A DNA stretch of 64,000 nucleotides, taken from positions 8,715,463 through 8,779,462 of the forward strand of contig NC_060887.1 of the NCBI RefSeq assembly GCF_014805685.1, read 5' to 3'. A program made the position numbers and the translations under genes. Positions 1 to 10,882 of the stretch are shown here, in pieces. The stretch is from Silurus meridionalis (taxonomy: Eukaryota; Chordata; Actinopteri; Siluriformes; Siluridae). Under the pieces are notes generated by a model that saw nothing but the letters and a program-made list of their open reading frames with translations, did no database searches and was not told the DNA's origin. Numbering within the stretch: the stretch's first letter is position 1; each line of letters opens with the position of its first letter.

Positions 1-508
1 GAACATCACACAAAGCATCACACTGCCTCCGTCAGCCTGCTTTTTTGCCATGGTGCATCCTGGAATCGTCTATTTCCCAGGTAAGTGATGTACACACATC
101 TAGATGTCCACATGATGTGAAAGAAAACCAGACAAGGTCACATTTTTAAATTGGCCCATGGTCCAGTTCTGGTATTTACACATCGTAGGTTCCGACACCT
201 TTCTATCATAGCCAGTTTGTGCTCCACTAGCTATGACCCTTCTGCCAGTTCACTAGTTTTAACCTGGCATTTTGGAGACCCTGATAGACAGCTATCACAA
301 TTTACTTCCTTTTTGAACGTCACACAGATTGTAAGACTTGCCCTTTTATCCTGCTTCTATCACATCAACTTAGAGAACTGACTATTCACTTGCTGCCTAA
401 TACCCCACCTTGCCACTTAAATGCTCCATGTATGTGTAATAGATTGTAATAATCAGTGTTATTCACATTCCCTCTCAGTGGGTTTAATGTTATGGTCTAT
501 CAGTGTAT
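1..508 (-). mobile_element. Decayed Tc1/mariner-like DNA transposon end
   Basis: The segment resembles a very common teleost DNA element read backwards: the stretch at about 370-508 (loss of a 'cacttgctgcctaat' motif followed by 'taatgttatggtctatcagtgta') matches the terminal part of the same family whose opposite orientation is seen at 27,861-28,365. No open reading frame survives. The left boundary lies outside the window. Family placement is from memory of teleost repeats, so the class is fairly sure and the exact family is not. Confidence 0.5.
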
Positions 509-1620
509 AAAAATTCTTGATGAGCTGGTAAGATTTAGCTAAATCTGATGCAACATCTGGAAATGTACATATATGCCCCCTACATTTGACTTATTTCAGC
601 GAATTCTGCTTATATCCTTCACATCTCACATCAGCTGTTATTAGTGAAATCTGTCTGTTTTTCAGTGGGAAAAAAATATAGTGTGTGTTTTTACTCTTTT
701 ATCATCCATGTCTGTGCACTTAAAAGATTAATCATGTCTCCTGTCTGCCTTCCTGCAACTGAGGCACAGGAGAAACGTTATCGTTCCACTGGGGCCTGAG
801 GGCAAATGGGCTGCTTTAATTGGAACTGGGTTAAAAATAACCCAGAGCGAATCAGAGCTATAGCATAGATCAAGTACCAGCTTCATTACTGCACAAGCTG
901 TGGCTCAGGAAGTGCCAAGGACAGGAAAAGCGCACTGGGAGTGCCTGGCGCAACCTGTGGGACCTTTGACAAGAAAGGGTGCCATGTTTTTTAACACTCA
1001 GGTCTAATTTATGCAAGTAAACAGGCATAGCGACAACATGTAACTACAGGGACAGAATTGAGGATTAACATCCTTGTTCAATGTTAGTGTTTTTTTTTCT
1101 GTAGCATTTTTTGGATTTGAACTGACAGCCATTAGTTACCTGAACAACCTCATCCACTATTCCAGCAGTTTATACAATAAAGATACATGAACATGCAGAT
1201 TTTACACATATCATTCTAATGAGTTTCATTCAAGTATAAATAGATTTATATTATTGATAACTGTATATTGTCTATTATGTGGTATATTTGCACAATTCAG
1301 ATGTTGAGTAATGTTCTATAGAAGCAACTCTGCGATCTATATTAGTTCTCTACTCTCATGAAAGTATGCACTGATTTGTTTTGTTTTTTTTTTTTTTTTT
1401 ATATGAAAATGGTACAATGAAAAGGGAACAATTATATATGAAAGGAATTGCCAGTGTTAGTAACATTCAGAAGTAAACCTACAACTTGAAGTTTTCAAGA
1501 TGAAAGGATTTGGGATTTTAGGTTTCTTTATAACGAAATGTCTGTTTTTGTTGCCTTATTGACTTTAGAAAAAAAAAAGATTTGGTGAAGGACTGATTAT
1601 CTAAGCAATTGTAATGTTAT
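509..1620. other. Intergenic, nothing recognised
   Basis: No splice-flanked coding exon, RNA gene or clear repeat was recognised. A T run lies at about 1384-1400. AT-rich throughout. Confidence 0.4.
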
Positions 1621-2427
1621 ATACAGTGTTTGTCAAAAGTCTGGAAACACTTATGGACTTTTGTTTTTGAGACAGATGCATGTTCCTTTTGTTTATATCA
1701 GACATGCCCAAACTAGGGCCTGTAGACCAAAATTGGCTTTTGATTTGACCCACCATGCCACATGTGAGAAGAGAAGAAAAAGGGAAAAATACCATTTGGA
1801 AAAATGTATTGGTTTCTTGGTTGTTTAGTTGTAATGCAACATTCATTTTTGATTATGAGCCCTCAATCAAGTCTTTGGCCCTTCATAGAAAAATGGTTTA
1901 CGCATGTCTAGTTTATATGCAACAAACTCTGAAAAAAAGCAAAAACTGTTTTACAGTGAATGGCTGAAAGATTTTTTTTTGTGGACAGAAGAGTCCAATT
2001 GTGAAATTTTTGGCACTTACAGAAGGATTTATGTAAGACAGAGAACAGGACAGGAGATGTTAGCAGACTGCCAAACAAGGAAGTGGAAGTTGACTGGTTT
2101 TGTGTTGGTTTTTAAAACAGGCTCATTACTTTAGTTTGAATCTATTTGGTGACATAATCAATATTTATTCTTTTCATTGCACTTTTTAGCCCATCAACCT
2201 ATTTTTAAGTCATTGTGCGACTTTTTCAACCAACCAATATTGTGTCATTTACTAGCTCTCACGCGCCACAGACGTAGCCTAGCCTGCGAAGCTAATGACA
2301 AGCGGCGGCAGAAGGTAACAAAAAATATACGGTTAACGTGGATAAGACAGAGGGATTCAGTGATGTAAACATGACTGGGAACAGAGACATTACTGATCAC
2401 CTGATCATCATCATCATCATCATCATT

Positions 2428-2469
<42 letters not shown>

Positions 2470-2960
2470 TTTTCTCTGCTTGTGTTCTATATGGTGGAAG
2501 TTCAGCCTGGACACATTCATTAAATAATACAAATTTAAATAATTTTGTCTTATATATTAATATGATGTGAGGTCCAGTTACCAGCGTGACACTAAAACAG
2601 TTAGTAGTAAAGGCTACTCAGAGCCCAAACTTCTTTACTTTAAACTTCAGTGAAAAACTGAAACTTACTTAAACTTTTACAAGAGTATTTTTAAATTCAC
2701 CATACAACAAGACAATGACCCAAAGCATAAGTCCAAGCGTTATTTATAGAACAAACAGTAGGCTGGAATTTTATCTGGATTACAAGGTCAGAAAGAAATA
2801 ACCAACTAGTTGGCAAGATTTATAAGAGGAAGAAGATATTTCAGCTGAATATTTGGAGAAGAGAATTGTCCGAATGCCAAGAGTGTGGACAGCTGTCATT
2901 CCTGCTAAGGGAGGTTTTTTTTTAAAATAAAAATAAAGTAAAACATCTCTTCATTTATAT
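1621..2960 (+). mobile_element. Degenerate Tc1-like transposon with later insertions
   Basis: A decayed transposase can be read in pieces on the plus strand. Around 1980-2060 the translation has a WTEESN...FGTYRR segment, corresponding to the first catalytic Asp region of Tc1 (WTDE in active copies; the Asp is Glu here). Around 2705-2740 a [12 protein letters not shown] segment corresponds to the second catalytic region. Between them lies unrelated DNA with an ATC microsatellite and a segment like a hAT-type repeat (about 2555-2705). The left end (tcaaaagtctggaaacactt) resembles a terminal repeat also seen in inverted form near 12,760. Clearly non-functional. Confidence 0.6.
2402..2470. repeat. 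(ATC)n microsatellite
   Basis: About 23 near-perfect ATC/TCA triplets with one interruption (ATT). The long poly-Asp or poly-Ile reading frames across it are artefacts of the repeat. Confidence 0.95.
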
Positions 2961-4660
2961 ATATATATGTTTGGTCAAAATAAACGATCAAGTTTGTTGC
3001 AAAGAAACCAAAGAAACGTGCGTGTGAGTAAAAAACTATAAAGGACTGGGCGACAGGCTCTATAATGAGAACAGGATCTTGTGGATGTTATGACTATGTG
3101 GATGTTCCACAACATTACATGCAACTATATATGAATAAAATGCATAACTCGTTCGTTCTTTAATTAATAAAACAGAGTAATCATTAGTAATCCCATTGAT
3201 TTCTTTTATAACATATGACATATGATTAAGGTTAAAGGTATTAAATGAAATTAAACCATTACATTCATTCTGCTGTAGCATTGAACTTAAAGATTAAGAA
3301 GTTGTACATGTAGAAAAAGGTTTTTATTTTACATTTGATAACAGTTATATCAAAAACACTTTTGGAAAACCATGAATGATGCAATTATTTCAGAAAAAGA
3401 ATGTATTACCCATTCTGCAAACAAGTCTCCCTCACTTGAACACTCTGTATGAATTGGTTGGACCTACTAGTTTTGCCAGCAGGACCGGATGGGCTCAGGA
3501 TGTTTGGGCTGAAAGCACAAAGCTCGAAGTGCTTTGAAGCAGGCCAATCTGGGACACCCGTCGACACACATTATGCTTAATTTTCCCCACAGACATTTTT
3601 ATAACATTGCAAAACCTAACGAATGTCGAGTAAATGTTCATGCATCTGATGAAACTTTACATTTTCCATTTCTATGCAGTGTAAGATCTATTTTAAGGGC
3701 AGCACCATGTAAAACTGATATACACACTTTCTGTGGAATTGATGAGGCAGATGGTGGGTACAGGGAAGTGAAACCTCTCAGCAGGCTACTAGCATAAACT
3801 CTATCCAAGATTCTACAGGATTTAGTGCTCGGCCTTGTTCATATTTGTACATGCAGATTATTCTTAGGGCAAGAATGTAATTTATTTGGAAAAGGCGTTT
3901 TGTGCATTTGATTAAAAAAATATGTGTGTATATTAAGATATTAATAATTTGTATCATTACTACAATTTGCACCTCCCTTTCTTATAATAATTATAACTAA
4001 AAGCGTTCTTATAAGTGAAATGAGTTTGCTTTTAATCCCTTGAGCACATTATGGAGTTCATTCTGTTTCTCAAGTACGTCTGAATGGTTAGTGCTGGTCT
4101 AAAGCAAGTATCTAAATTACTGCTGCATCACTGATACGTTTTGTTTTTTATTATTATTATTTCTTTGTTTGTTTGTTAACACAAATCCAAGACATTTACT
4201 GGTCCATGTGGGTAACAGATTTTTACACTTCAGATAATCAGTCCACTGACTTTATAACCCTCCATAATCAAATCCATCACAGCCTTGAAGCGGTGTTGTT
4301 TTTTCTGCTAAGTGCCTGATATCTCCATGGCGCCCCCCCACGTCAATCTGAGGAACTACACAATGCATGGTCTTGTCTTCCGCATTACGTATCCTTTCCT
4401 TTCCTGAAAGTTACAGTTTAATAACTTGTATCTGAATTACATGTTACTGATGAACAAGATCTTTGGGAAAGTGGCAGAATCCTGGGCTCTGAGACGTAAA
4501 GAAGACACTGAAGAAATTGAGATCATTGTATACATTAACAAGCCGCTGCCAAAAATAGAAAGAAATGACTTTATTTGCTGAAATGCACAAATGATCCATT
4601 AACATTTAACCCACTAAAGATAATAATTCATGAATACAATTTCCTGGTGTATTAAATATA
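2961..4660. other. Intergenic, nothing recognised
   Basis: AT-rich DNA. One 87-codon open frame on the plus strand (3534-3797) has no recognisable motif or splice context. No other feature could be supported. Confidence 0.4.
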
Positions 4661-4935
4661 TATAGTAGCAGCAAGGGACCATCGAAAAAGTACCATGTCA
4701 TGGGCAAAAATGTTGGTTATGTAATCTATGACAGTCCCATAAGATCTTCCACTCCAACCCATGTAATCCATATCTTCATGGGGTTTACGTGAAATCATCA
4801 CATTCATCACATCAAGAGATGTCCTATACATCTGTGTGTCTCCAACTTTGTGGTAACAGTTTGGGAAGAACTACATATAGTTGAAAAAGTCAGGTTTCCC
4901 AATACTTTTGTTTATACAGTATAATGTATTAGGCA
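4661..4935. mobile_element. Non-autonomous DNA element fragment
   Basis: The segment shares diagnostic phrases with copies at about 60,160-60,410 and 60,880-61,060: a 'gatcttccactccaacccatgtaa' block and a terminal '(g)tttcccaatacttttg' block followed by a TA-rich end. The set is best explained as a dispersed MITE-like family of Tc1/mariner type. It has no coding capacity. Confidence 0.5.
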
Positions 4936-4949
4936 GCATGTGTACAGTC

Positions 4950-5565
4950 AGTTTTTGAAGTTGATATGTTGGAAGCAGGAAAACATGAGAAATGTTCTAT
5001 AGTGACCAGATTACATGGGATTCAGCTTCTTGCTACCATGCAAGTTTCTGAGGTCTTTGGTTGCTAGCCAGATATGATCTCCTGGTTGGCATCATGAAAC
5101 CACCCCCTGTGCCTGATAGCATTTTGTTGTATAGTTTGGACTACCTGCTCCAGGCACTGGTGTACGTTCTCCCATGCCTGTCCATGTCACTCAGGTACAT
5201 CCAGGCCAGCTGCATGGATTTGGAGAAGATGCTGCTCTATCCTGGGAGCTGTTTTTTATGCAGTTTTGAAGCAAGTGTTCCAGGCGAATGGCCAGGTCAA
5301 TGAGAGAATTTAGAGATGTCCCTGCAGGCCATTTCAAAGTTGTCAGCATTTAAACCATCTCAGGAATAGCACTTTTATGGACTCCTCATTCAAGTGGCTG
5401 TCAGCCAGGAGATGGTGGAACTCCAGGGCATACTGAACCACATGTCTGTTGCCTTGTGCCATGGTGAACAGCTGTTCCCTGCTTTCTTCCCCCTCTGTTG
5501 TAGCACTGAAGAGCTCAATCAAACAGTTGTAGGAGGTCAGCCACAGTCAGCCAGCTCTTTATAGG
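4950..5565 (-). mobile_element. Ty3/gypsy LTR retrotransposon remnant (gag plus integrase tail)
   Basis: On the minus strand, broken frames resemble a Sushi-type Ty3/gypsy gag: an EFHHLLAD-like and then an AIRLEHLLQN-like segment at about 5560-5220. Directly after it comes an integrase C-terminal-like piece with a LATKDLRNL motif at about 5080-5030. In intact elements protease, reverse transcriptase and RNase H lie between these parts, so this copy is internally deleted as well as full of stops and frameshifts. No LTRs were recognised. Motif assignment is from knowledge of the family; the copy cannot be functional. Confidence 0.55.
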
Positions 5566-5656
5566 ATGCATTGTGGTCTGGAAAAGAGTTTTCTGTGGCT
5601 GTCAAAGTTTCCCTGACATATTTCTACAGGTTTTTTTGTGTCCAAAATAAAAATAA

Positions 5657-5657
5657 C

Positions 5658-5700
<43 letters not shown>
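5657..5700. repeat. (AAT)n microsatellite
   Basis: About 14 uninterrupted ATA/AAT triplets. Confidence 0.95.
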
Positions 5701-5702
<2 letters not shown>

Positions 5703-6060
5703 TTAAAATCTAGTAGTTATAGGTGAAAATAGTCAAAGACAGCATTATAGTGCATTATGGAAAATTAAAGAAAATATTAAAAATAATAATCTAATTGATA
5801 AGAATAACAGAATATAATGTCATGCATTTGCTTTTACATCAGTCATTTCAACAATGGTCTTATGAACATGCTTCTATATACAGGATAGCTCATTTAAAGC
5901 TAAGACAGCCAAGTTGATTTGCCTCGAACCCATACTAAGTGGTTTTGGGGTTTTTTTCTTCTAGTTTTTGATATTAGGAATGGAAACTTCTGACCTGTAG
6001 TAGAAGACAGTGTTATAATCTTGCTGGGATCTTACATTTTTTCCGTGTCATGCACTTTGT
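5701..6060. other. Intergenic, nothing recognised
   Basis: AT-rich DNA with no supported feature. Confidence 0.4.
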
Positions 6061-6139
6061 AGACGGTCCCTTGCTGACATCTATATGAAGCGCCAGCGGC
6101 TTTCATTTCTTAAGCAGCGACTTCAGCAGGCTGTAACAG
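6060..6139 (+). other. Orphan exon-like open segment
   Basis: A short segment is flanked by a plausible acceptor (pyrimidine-rich stretch then 'ctttgtag') and a weak donor (GTATAG). One frame is open and unlike its surroundings: it reads ..SLADIYMKRQRLSFLKQ.. then RLQQAVTG, rich in basic and amphipathic residues, and locally GC-richer than the flanks. I do not recognise the protein and find no partner exon nearby. It may be a coding exon of an unidentified gene, a transposon relic, or chance. Confidence 0.25.
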
Positions 6140-6919
6140 GAGGTATAGGATAGTCCTGAACTTGGTTTTCTGTCGACTTCAAAGTAAGAAATCCATTGTT
6201 TGTGCATTTATATCATAAGAAATATATAATAGAGTCAGGCTCTGTAATAATCAAGCATAATGATAACTTATTGCAGTGTTTGAGCCAAGAAAGCTGGGGT
6301 CAGTATTAAAGTAGTAGTAGTATCAAAGACCACCACGGTTTGATCATTCGTTTGATCAACACAATAAAAAAAACTTTTCATATGACCTTACTAAATAACA
6401 AATCCAATTAAAAATAACAGTCCTTATTCATCCACCTCTTAATATCTTCATTATGATGCCACGCCTATAGAACCATCATTATTATACAGAGATGCAGTAT
6501 AACAGAGGGCTGCATCACAGACAGGTATCTCATGCAACAAGAAAGAATGAATACATGCTATTAGTAAAGTAAGAATGCTGATGAACAAAATTAAACAAGT
6601 CTCCATTCAGTGCAGTCACAGCTACATTGCCTGCAGAAGCATCAATTTTAACCTCATAAAATGACCCTGGGTTTCTTTTGCATTTTTGTGCATTGTTTCC
6701 GTGCATTATGGTTTTCCTGGGGTTTCTGAATTGAAGGTTGAATCGTGTGTTTTTGTGCAAATTCTACAGGAAAGAACATGCAGAAGTGAAAATGGTACAT
6801 GAAAAAGCTTAATAACTGTTTTGAACTATTTTGACTAGTCCTTTCCTCATAATGTCCAGCTCATTTCTTCATCTATTGTGAAATGAAGAAACAGCTATTA
6901 AATCCACACGAATATCTTT

Positions 6920-6925
<6 letters not shown>
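6140..6925. other. Intergenic, nothing recognised
   Basis: No supported feature. Confidence 0.4.

Positions 6926-6981
<56 letters not shown>
6926..6981. repeat. (AT)n microsatellite
   Basis: About 28 uninterrupted AT dinucleotides, preceded by a short GT stretch. Confidence 0.95.
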
Positions 6982-6982
<1 letters not shown>

Positions 6983-7349
6983 CACACATTTTACTACAGA
7001 TGCGGGTTGTGAGCTTTGACTAGTGCGCTCTCTGAACATCCAATCAATGGACGTGAAAATGCGGACGTTATTGTGTACCTGCTAAATAGCCCCAGTGCAG
7101 TAAACTCGAAATCTGATTGGTTAAAGCAACAGCTTTATGCAACGTGTATTTTACACTATATGCACCTGCAGTGCAAATTATAAAGGCTCATGGGAGATTG
7201 CTTTAATCGAATAGATTATTGGGAATAATTAAATACGTATTCACAGACAAAGGTTTATTATAAATACAAGGACGGAGATGCTCCTGCACTCTCAACACAA
7301 CTTACAAAGTCAAGGAGGCCCAACAGTTTCTCTAGAGGGATTATCTAGA

Positions 7350-7880
7350 GCAGGGGTTTTCAACCGGTGGTCCGCAGCCCCCTGGTGGTCCGCGGCGGCA
7401 TTGCATGTGGTCCGGGACAGCCTACATAATTTCACTATTAAAATCACTTTTTTCCATAATTTATTTTTCCAAACATTTCCAGAATATTTGCACATTAGTG
7501 GGAAAACTGAATTTAATGAAAATATCTAAAATATTCAAACTGACACAGGATAAACTGACAGTGTTTGGCAGTATGTTTTAGTGAACAATACAATTCTTTT
7601 TTTTTTTTTCTCCATTTATGTCATTTAATACAGTGTGCTAATAATAAGTTCTGGATAAGTTGCCAGACAGAATTTCCAGAGCTTACAGTAAAAGCATTGA
7701 TGTGTCTTTTACCCTTTCCAACTAAATACCTTTGTGAGAGCGGTTTTGCCACACTGGCATATCTAAAGAACAAGTACAGGGCAAGGCTAGAACCCCCCCC
7801 TGATCTAGAGCTTCTTGACCGGCCATGTGGTGTGGGAATTGTGGTTTCGGAATGCAAGACCCTACAGGGAATATGAGAAC
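7350..7880 (+). mobile_element. hAT transposon remnant (transposase C-terminus)
   Basis: The left end begins with a hAT-like terminal motif (cagGGGTTTTCAACCGGTGGTCCGC). An open stretch at about 7640-7830 translates to a LCESGFATLAYLKNKYRARL segment, the conserved hAT C-terminal dimerisation region found in ZBED5/SCAND3-type transposases. The N-terminal and catalytic portions are missing, so this is an internally deleted dead copy. The right end was not located; it may extend to about 8110. Confidence 0.65.
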
Positions 7881-8109
7881 AGCTGATATGTCTGCTATGC
7901 CACCAGCAGTCTTGATGACCATCTCATGGACCATCTCATGGTCTCTTTGCCTCTTGCCGCCTGGTCGGAAGCTACAAAAGCATTAATGCCACCACCAGCA
8001 AATGCTGCAAGTTTCTTCTTGAGCATGACTCAGATGTTCCACACCTGCACTTTACATGGCAGGACTTAATTGAACTTGTTTTGTGGCCAATAAAGGTTTT
8101 AGTTATACT

Positions 8110-9112
8110 AACAAACTGCTACTCAATCAAAAAAAAAAAAACCACCTGCATTTGAGTAGGCAAGGAGAAGCACCTTATGTAAAACATTTGTATTGTATTT
8201 TGCAGATGGCAAGTTGACAACCATGTTTAAAAAGATCTATATTAAATATAATATAACATTGTTTTGACAATTTTTGCTTAAAACAATACACATGTTCATT
8301 TGTGAAGATATAAGCATGTAGAATAAATTTTGCATAGTAATGAAATGATATGCATAAATTAAATATACAAACACTGTAAACAAGCATTTGAACATAGTAA
8401 AGCAGAAGTAAATCACGTTTGAAAATAGATTTGTTACTGTTGTAGTAGACAAATGCTATAAAGAGAGAACGGAATGGAGAAACGCAGCAAGCCAAAAGAA
8501 TTGAATCAAAAAAGGAAAAAATATGCATTGGTGTACAAATGCAAAACATTCACTGAAAACCACAACAGTGACTAAAAATGTGATTGTTTACTGCTGCTGT
8601 TATTTGCTGCTTTTAGATTTAGTGTTTGTTTGCACAGTTTTAACTGAATCCGTCACTATGTTGCGAGCGAGCTGATTGCGAAACATGATGCTCTCGCGTC
8701 ACGACAGAACAGATCCAGTGAAACTGTCCTGAAGCTATAAACAGTTTATACAAATCACTTCATTAAACTACACCATTTTCACATGAGGATTATACCGTTT
8801 TTTCTTCCACGTACTGTTTTCTTTGTTGGGTTTAATATAAAATGCTCCCATGCATTGGAAGACTTGGGACGCATGCTTTTTTTCTGCTGCTGGTTGACCC
8901 TGTACTAGAGTTTTGCACTTCTGCTGGAGTACCGAGGGACCCGACGTAGACAAACGACAAGATCTGATCGTTTAATGCAGGTGCGGGCGGTAAAATACTA
9001 TATAATAATATGTGCGGGTTGCCCCTTCCTGATTTCTTTTTTCTTTTTTTCTTTTTTGCATCATCAAACTAATTCAAATGTGATTAAAAGATAACACAAG
9101 TGAACACAACAT
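8110..9112. other. Intergenic, nothing firmly recognised
   Basis: AT-rich DNA with a small CpG-richer patch at about 8640-8710. A 61-codon minus-strand frame near 8768-8953 vaguely recalls a BED-finger region but lacks the cysteine pair, so it is not called. Confidence 0.35.
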
Positions 9113-9312
9113 GCAGTTTTTAAATTGAGGTTTTTATTATTGAGGGAAAACTAAATCCAAAACCACATGGCCCCGTGTGAAAAAGTGTTAAAACTGTGGT
9201 TTGTCACACCTGAGTTCAATTTCTCCAGCCACACCCAGGCCTGATTACTGCCACACCTGAAATCTCTTATAGGACCTGCCTGACAAAGTGAAGTAGACCA
9301 AAAGATTCATAA
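9113..9312 (+). mobile_element. 5' fragment of a Tc1-like element
   Basis: The stretch running from 'gaaaactaaatccaaaaccacatgg' through 'acaaagtgaagtagaccaaaagat' reads like the leader of a widespread teleost Tc1 family. It ends abruptly at the LINE copy that follows, with no transposase left. Confidence 0.55.
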
Positions 9313-10235
9313 ACCTTCATGGTCTTCCTCTTTTCCTCCTCCCTGGTGGCTCCATCCTCAGCATTCTTCTACCGATATGTACCCCATGTTCCTCCTCTGC
9401 ATATGTCCAAATCATCTCAATCTTGCCTCCCTCACCTTGTCTCCAAAACGTTTTACATGAGCTCCTTCTATTAAACTTGTTCCTAATCCTGTCTATCGTC
9501 GTCACTCCCAACGAAAACCTCAACATCTTCAGCTCTGCTCCCTCCAGCTCAATGCCACTGTCTCTAATCCATACAACATCGCAGGTCTCACCACAGTCCT
9601 ATAAACTTTCCCTTTCACTCTCGCAGATACTCTTCTATCACAAATCACTCCTGCTATCACTCTTTTTCACCCACTTCACTCTGCCTGCACTCTTTTCTTC
9701 ACTTCTCTAACACACTCTCCATTACTTTGCACCGTTGACCCCAGGTACCTGAACTCCTCCACCTTCTCCAGCTCTTCTCCCTGCAACTGCACCACTCTAC
9801 TGTCCTCCCTCTCATTCACACACATGTACTCTGTCTTACTCCTACTAACTTTCATTCCCCTTCTCTCCAGCACATACCTTTACCTCTCCAGGTTCTTCTC
9901 AACCTGCTCACTACTCTCACCACAAATCATAATATCATCCGCAAACATCATAGTCCACGGAAACTCCTGTCTGACCTAGTCAGTTAACCTGTTCATCACC
10001 ACTGCAAACAGGAAAGTGCTCAGAGCCGATCCTTTAAGCAGTCCAACCTCCACCTTGAACCAGTCTGTCGTCCTACTCCAATTTACTGCTGTCACACTGT
10101 CCTCATACATGTCCTGTCGTACGCTTTCTCTAAATTCACAAACACACAATGCGTTCTGACCTTCTCTATACTTTTCCATCAACATTCTCAAAGCAAATAA
10201 TGCGTCTGTGGTGCTCTGTCCTCTGCACGAAAAGA
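9313..10235 (-). mobile_element. RTE-like LINE, 3' half of reverse transcriptase ORF (copy 1)
   Basis: Minus-strand frames reproduce, with several frameshifts and stops, the same protein seen at 22,920-23,900 and 58,544-59,173: a KGSALSTFLFAVVMNRLTD reverse-transcriptase block (about 10,040-9,980), a [20 protein letters not shown] segment (about 9,870-9,810), a FRYLGSTVQSNGECV block, and a terminal PPGRRKRGRP block near 9,320. Gene order is reversed relative to the window. The catalytic FADD region falls in a broken part. A 5'-truncated, dead copy. The RTE assignment is tentative. Confidence 0.75.
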
Positions 10236-10239
10236 TTAC

Positions 10240-10778
10240 AAGCATCCAGCATTGAATTTTGCCCTTGTCTCTTGAGCACAGAGATTTCTCCAGATTCTCT
10301 GAATCTTTTGATCATATAATGTAGTGTAGTTGATCAGATATTCAAAGTCTTTGCCATTTCTTTGTTGAGGAACTTTTATTCTGAAACTGATATAAAATTT
10401 GGAGATTTTGCAGATTGCTGAACTGCAGCCCATCTTTATTTTGTTTTTTAATGCAAAAATAATGATACTGACATGTTGCAAAATAACCAAATTAATTGCA
10501 AAATATTGCTTCAGTTTTTTTCACTCTTACTTTTCCAGCTGTTTGCTGCCCTGTCCCAACTTTTTTGAGATGTGATGCAACAGAATAGTTAATATTAAAA
10601 AAGTACTTTTTTTTTCCTTAGAATGGTACATTTCCTTAATTTAAACAGTTGCTATTTTTTTATCATTTATTATGAATAAAATATGGGTTTATGAGATTTG
10701 CAGATCACTGCATTCTGTTTTTATTTACATTTTACACATTGTCCCAACTTTTTGGAACTGGGGTGGTACAATACCAAA
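10240..10778. mobile_element. Tc1/mariner-like non-autonomous element
   Basis: The segment holds a 'tgtcccaacttttt..gagatgtg' block (about 10,553-10,575) and a terminal 'tttacacattgtcccaactttttggaactgggg' block (about 10,735-10,765), the usual ends of a very common teleost element. A TTCTCCAGATTCTCTGAATC block lies at about 10,279-10,300. The right end sits only about 70 bp before the first recognised exon of the dehydrogenase gene. Confidence 0.55.
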
Positions 10779-10882
10779 AGTTTGCTACATGCCTAATTCC
10801 TTATTTCTTAACAATGGAATATAATTCTTGAAACATTGTATGTTACAGGCTCCAATCTGTTTGGCCTCCATCTGCACTAATT

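Noticed and set aside
2245..2532. Open frame with long poly-Asp (and poly-Ile on the other strand)
   Set aside because: Produced entirely by the ATC microsatellite; no conserved flanking protein.
3534..3797. 87-codon plus-strand frame
   Set aside because: No conserved motif, no splice context, and composition like its surroundings.
8768..8953. Possible BED-finger exon on the minus strand
   Set aside because: It lacks the paired cysteines and histidines expected of a BED finger, and no hAT transposase follows.
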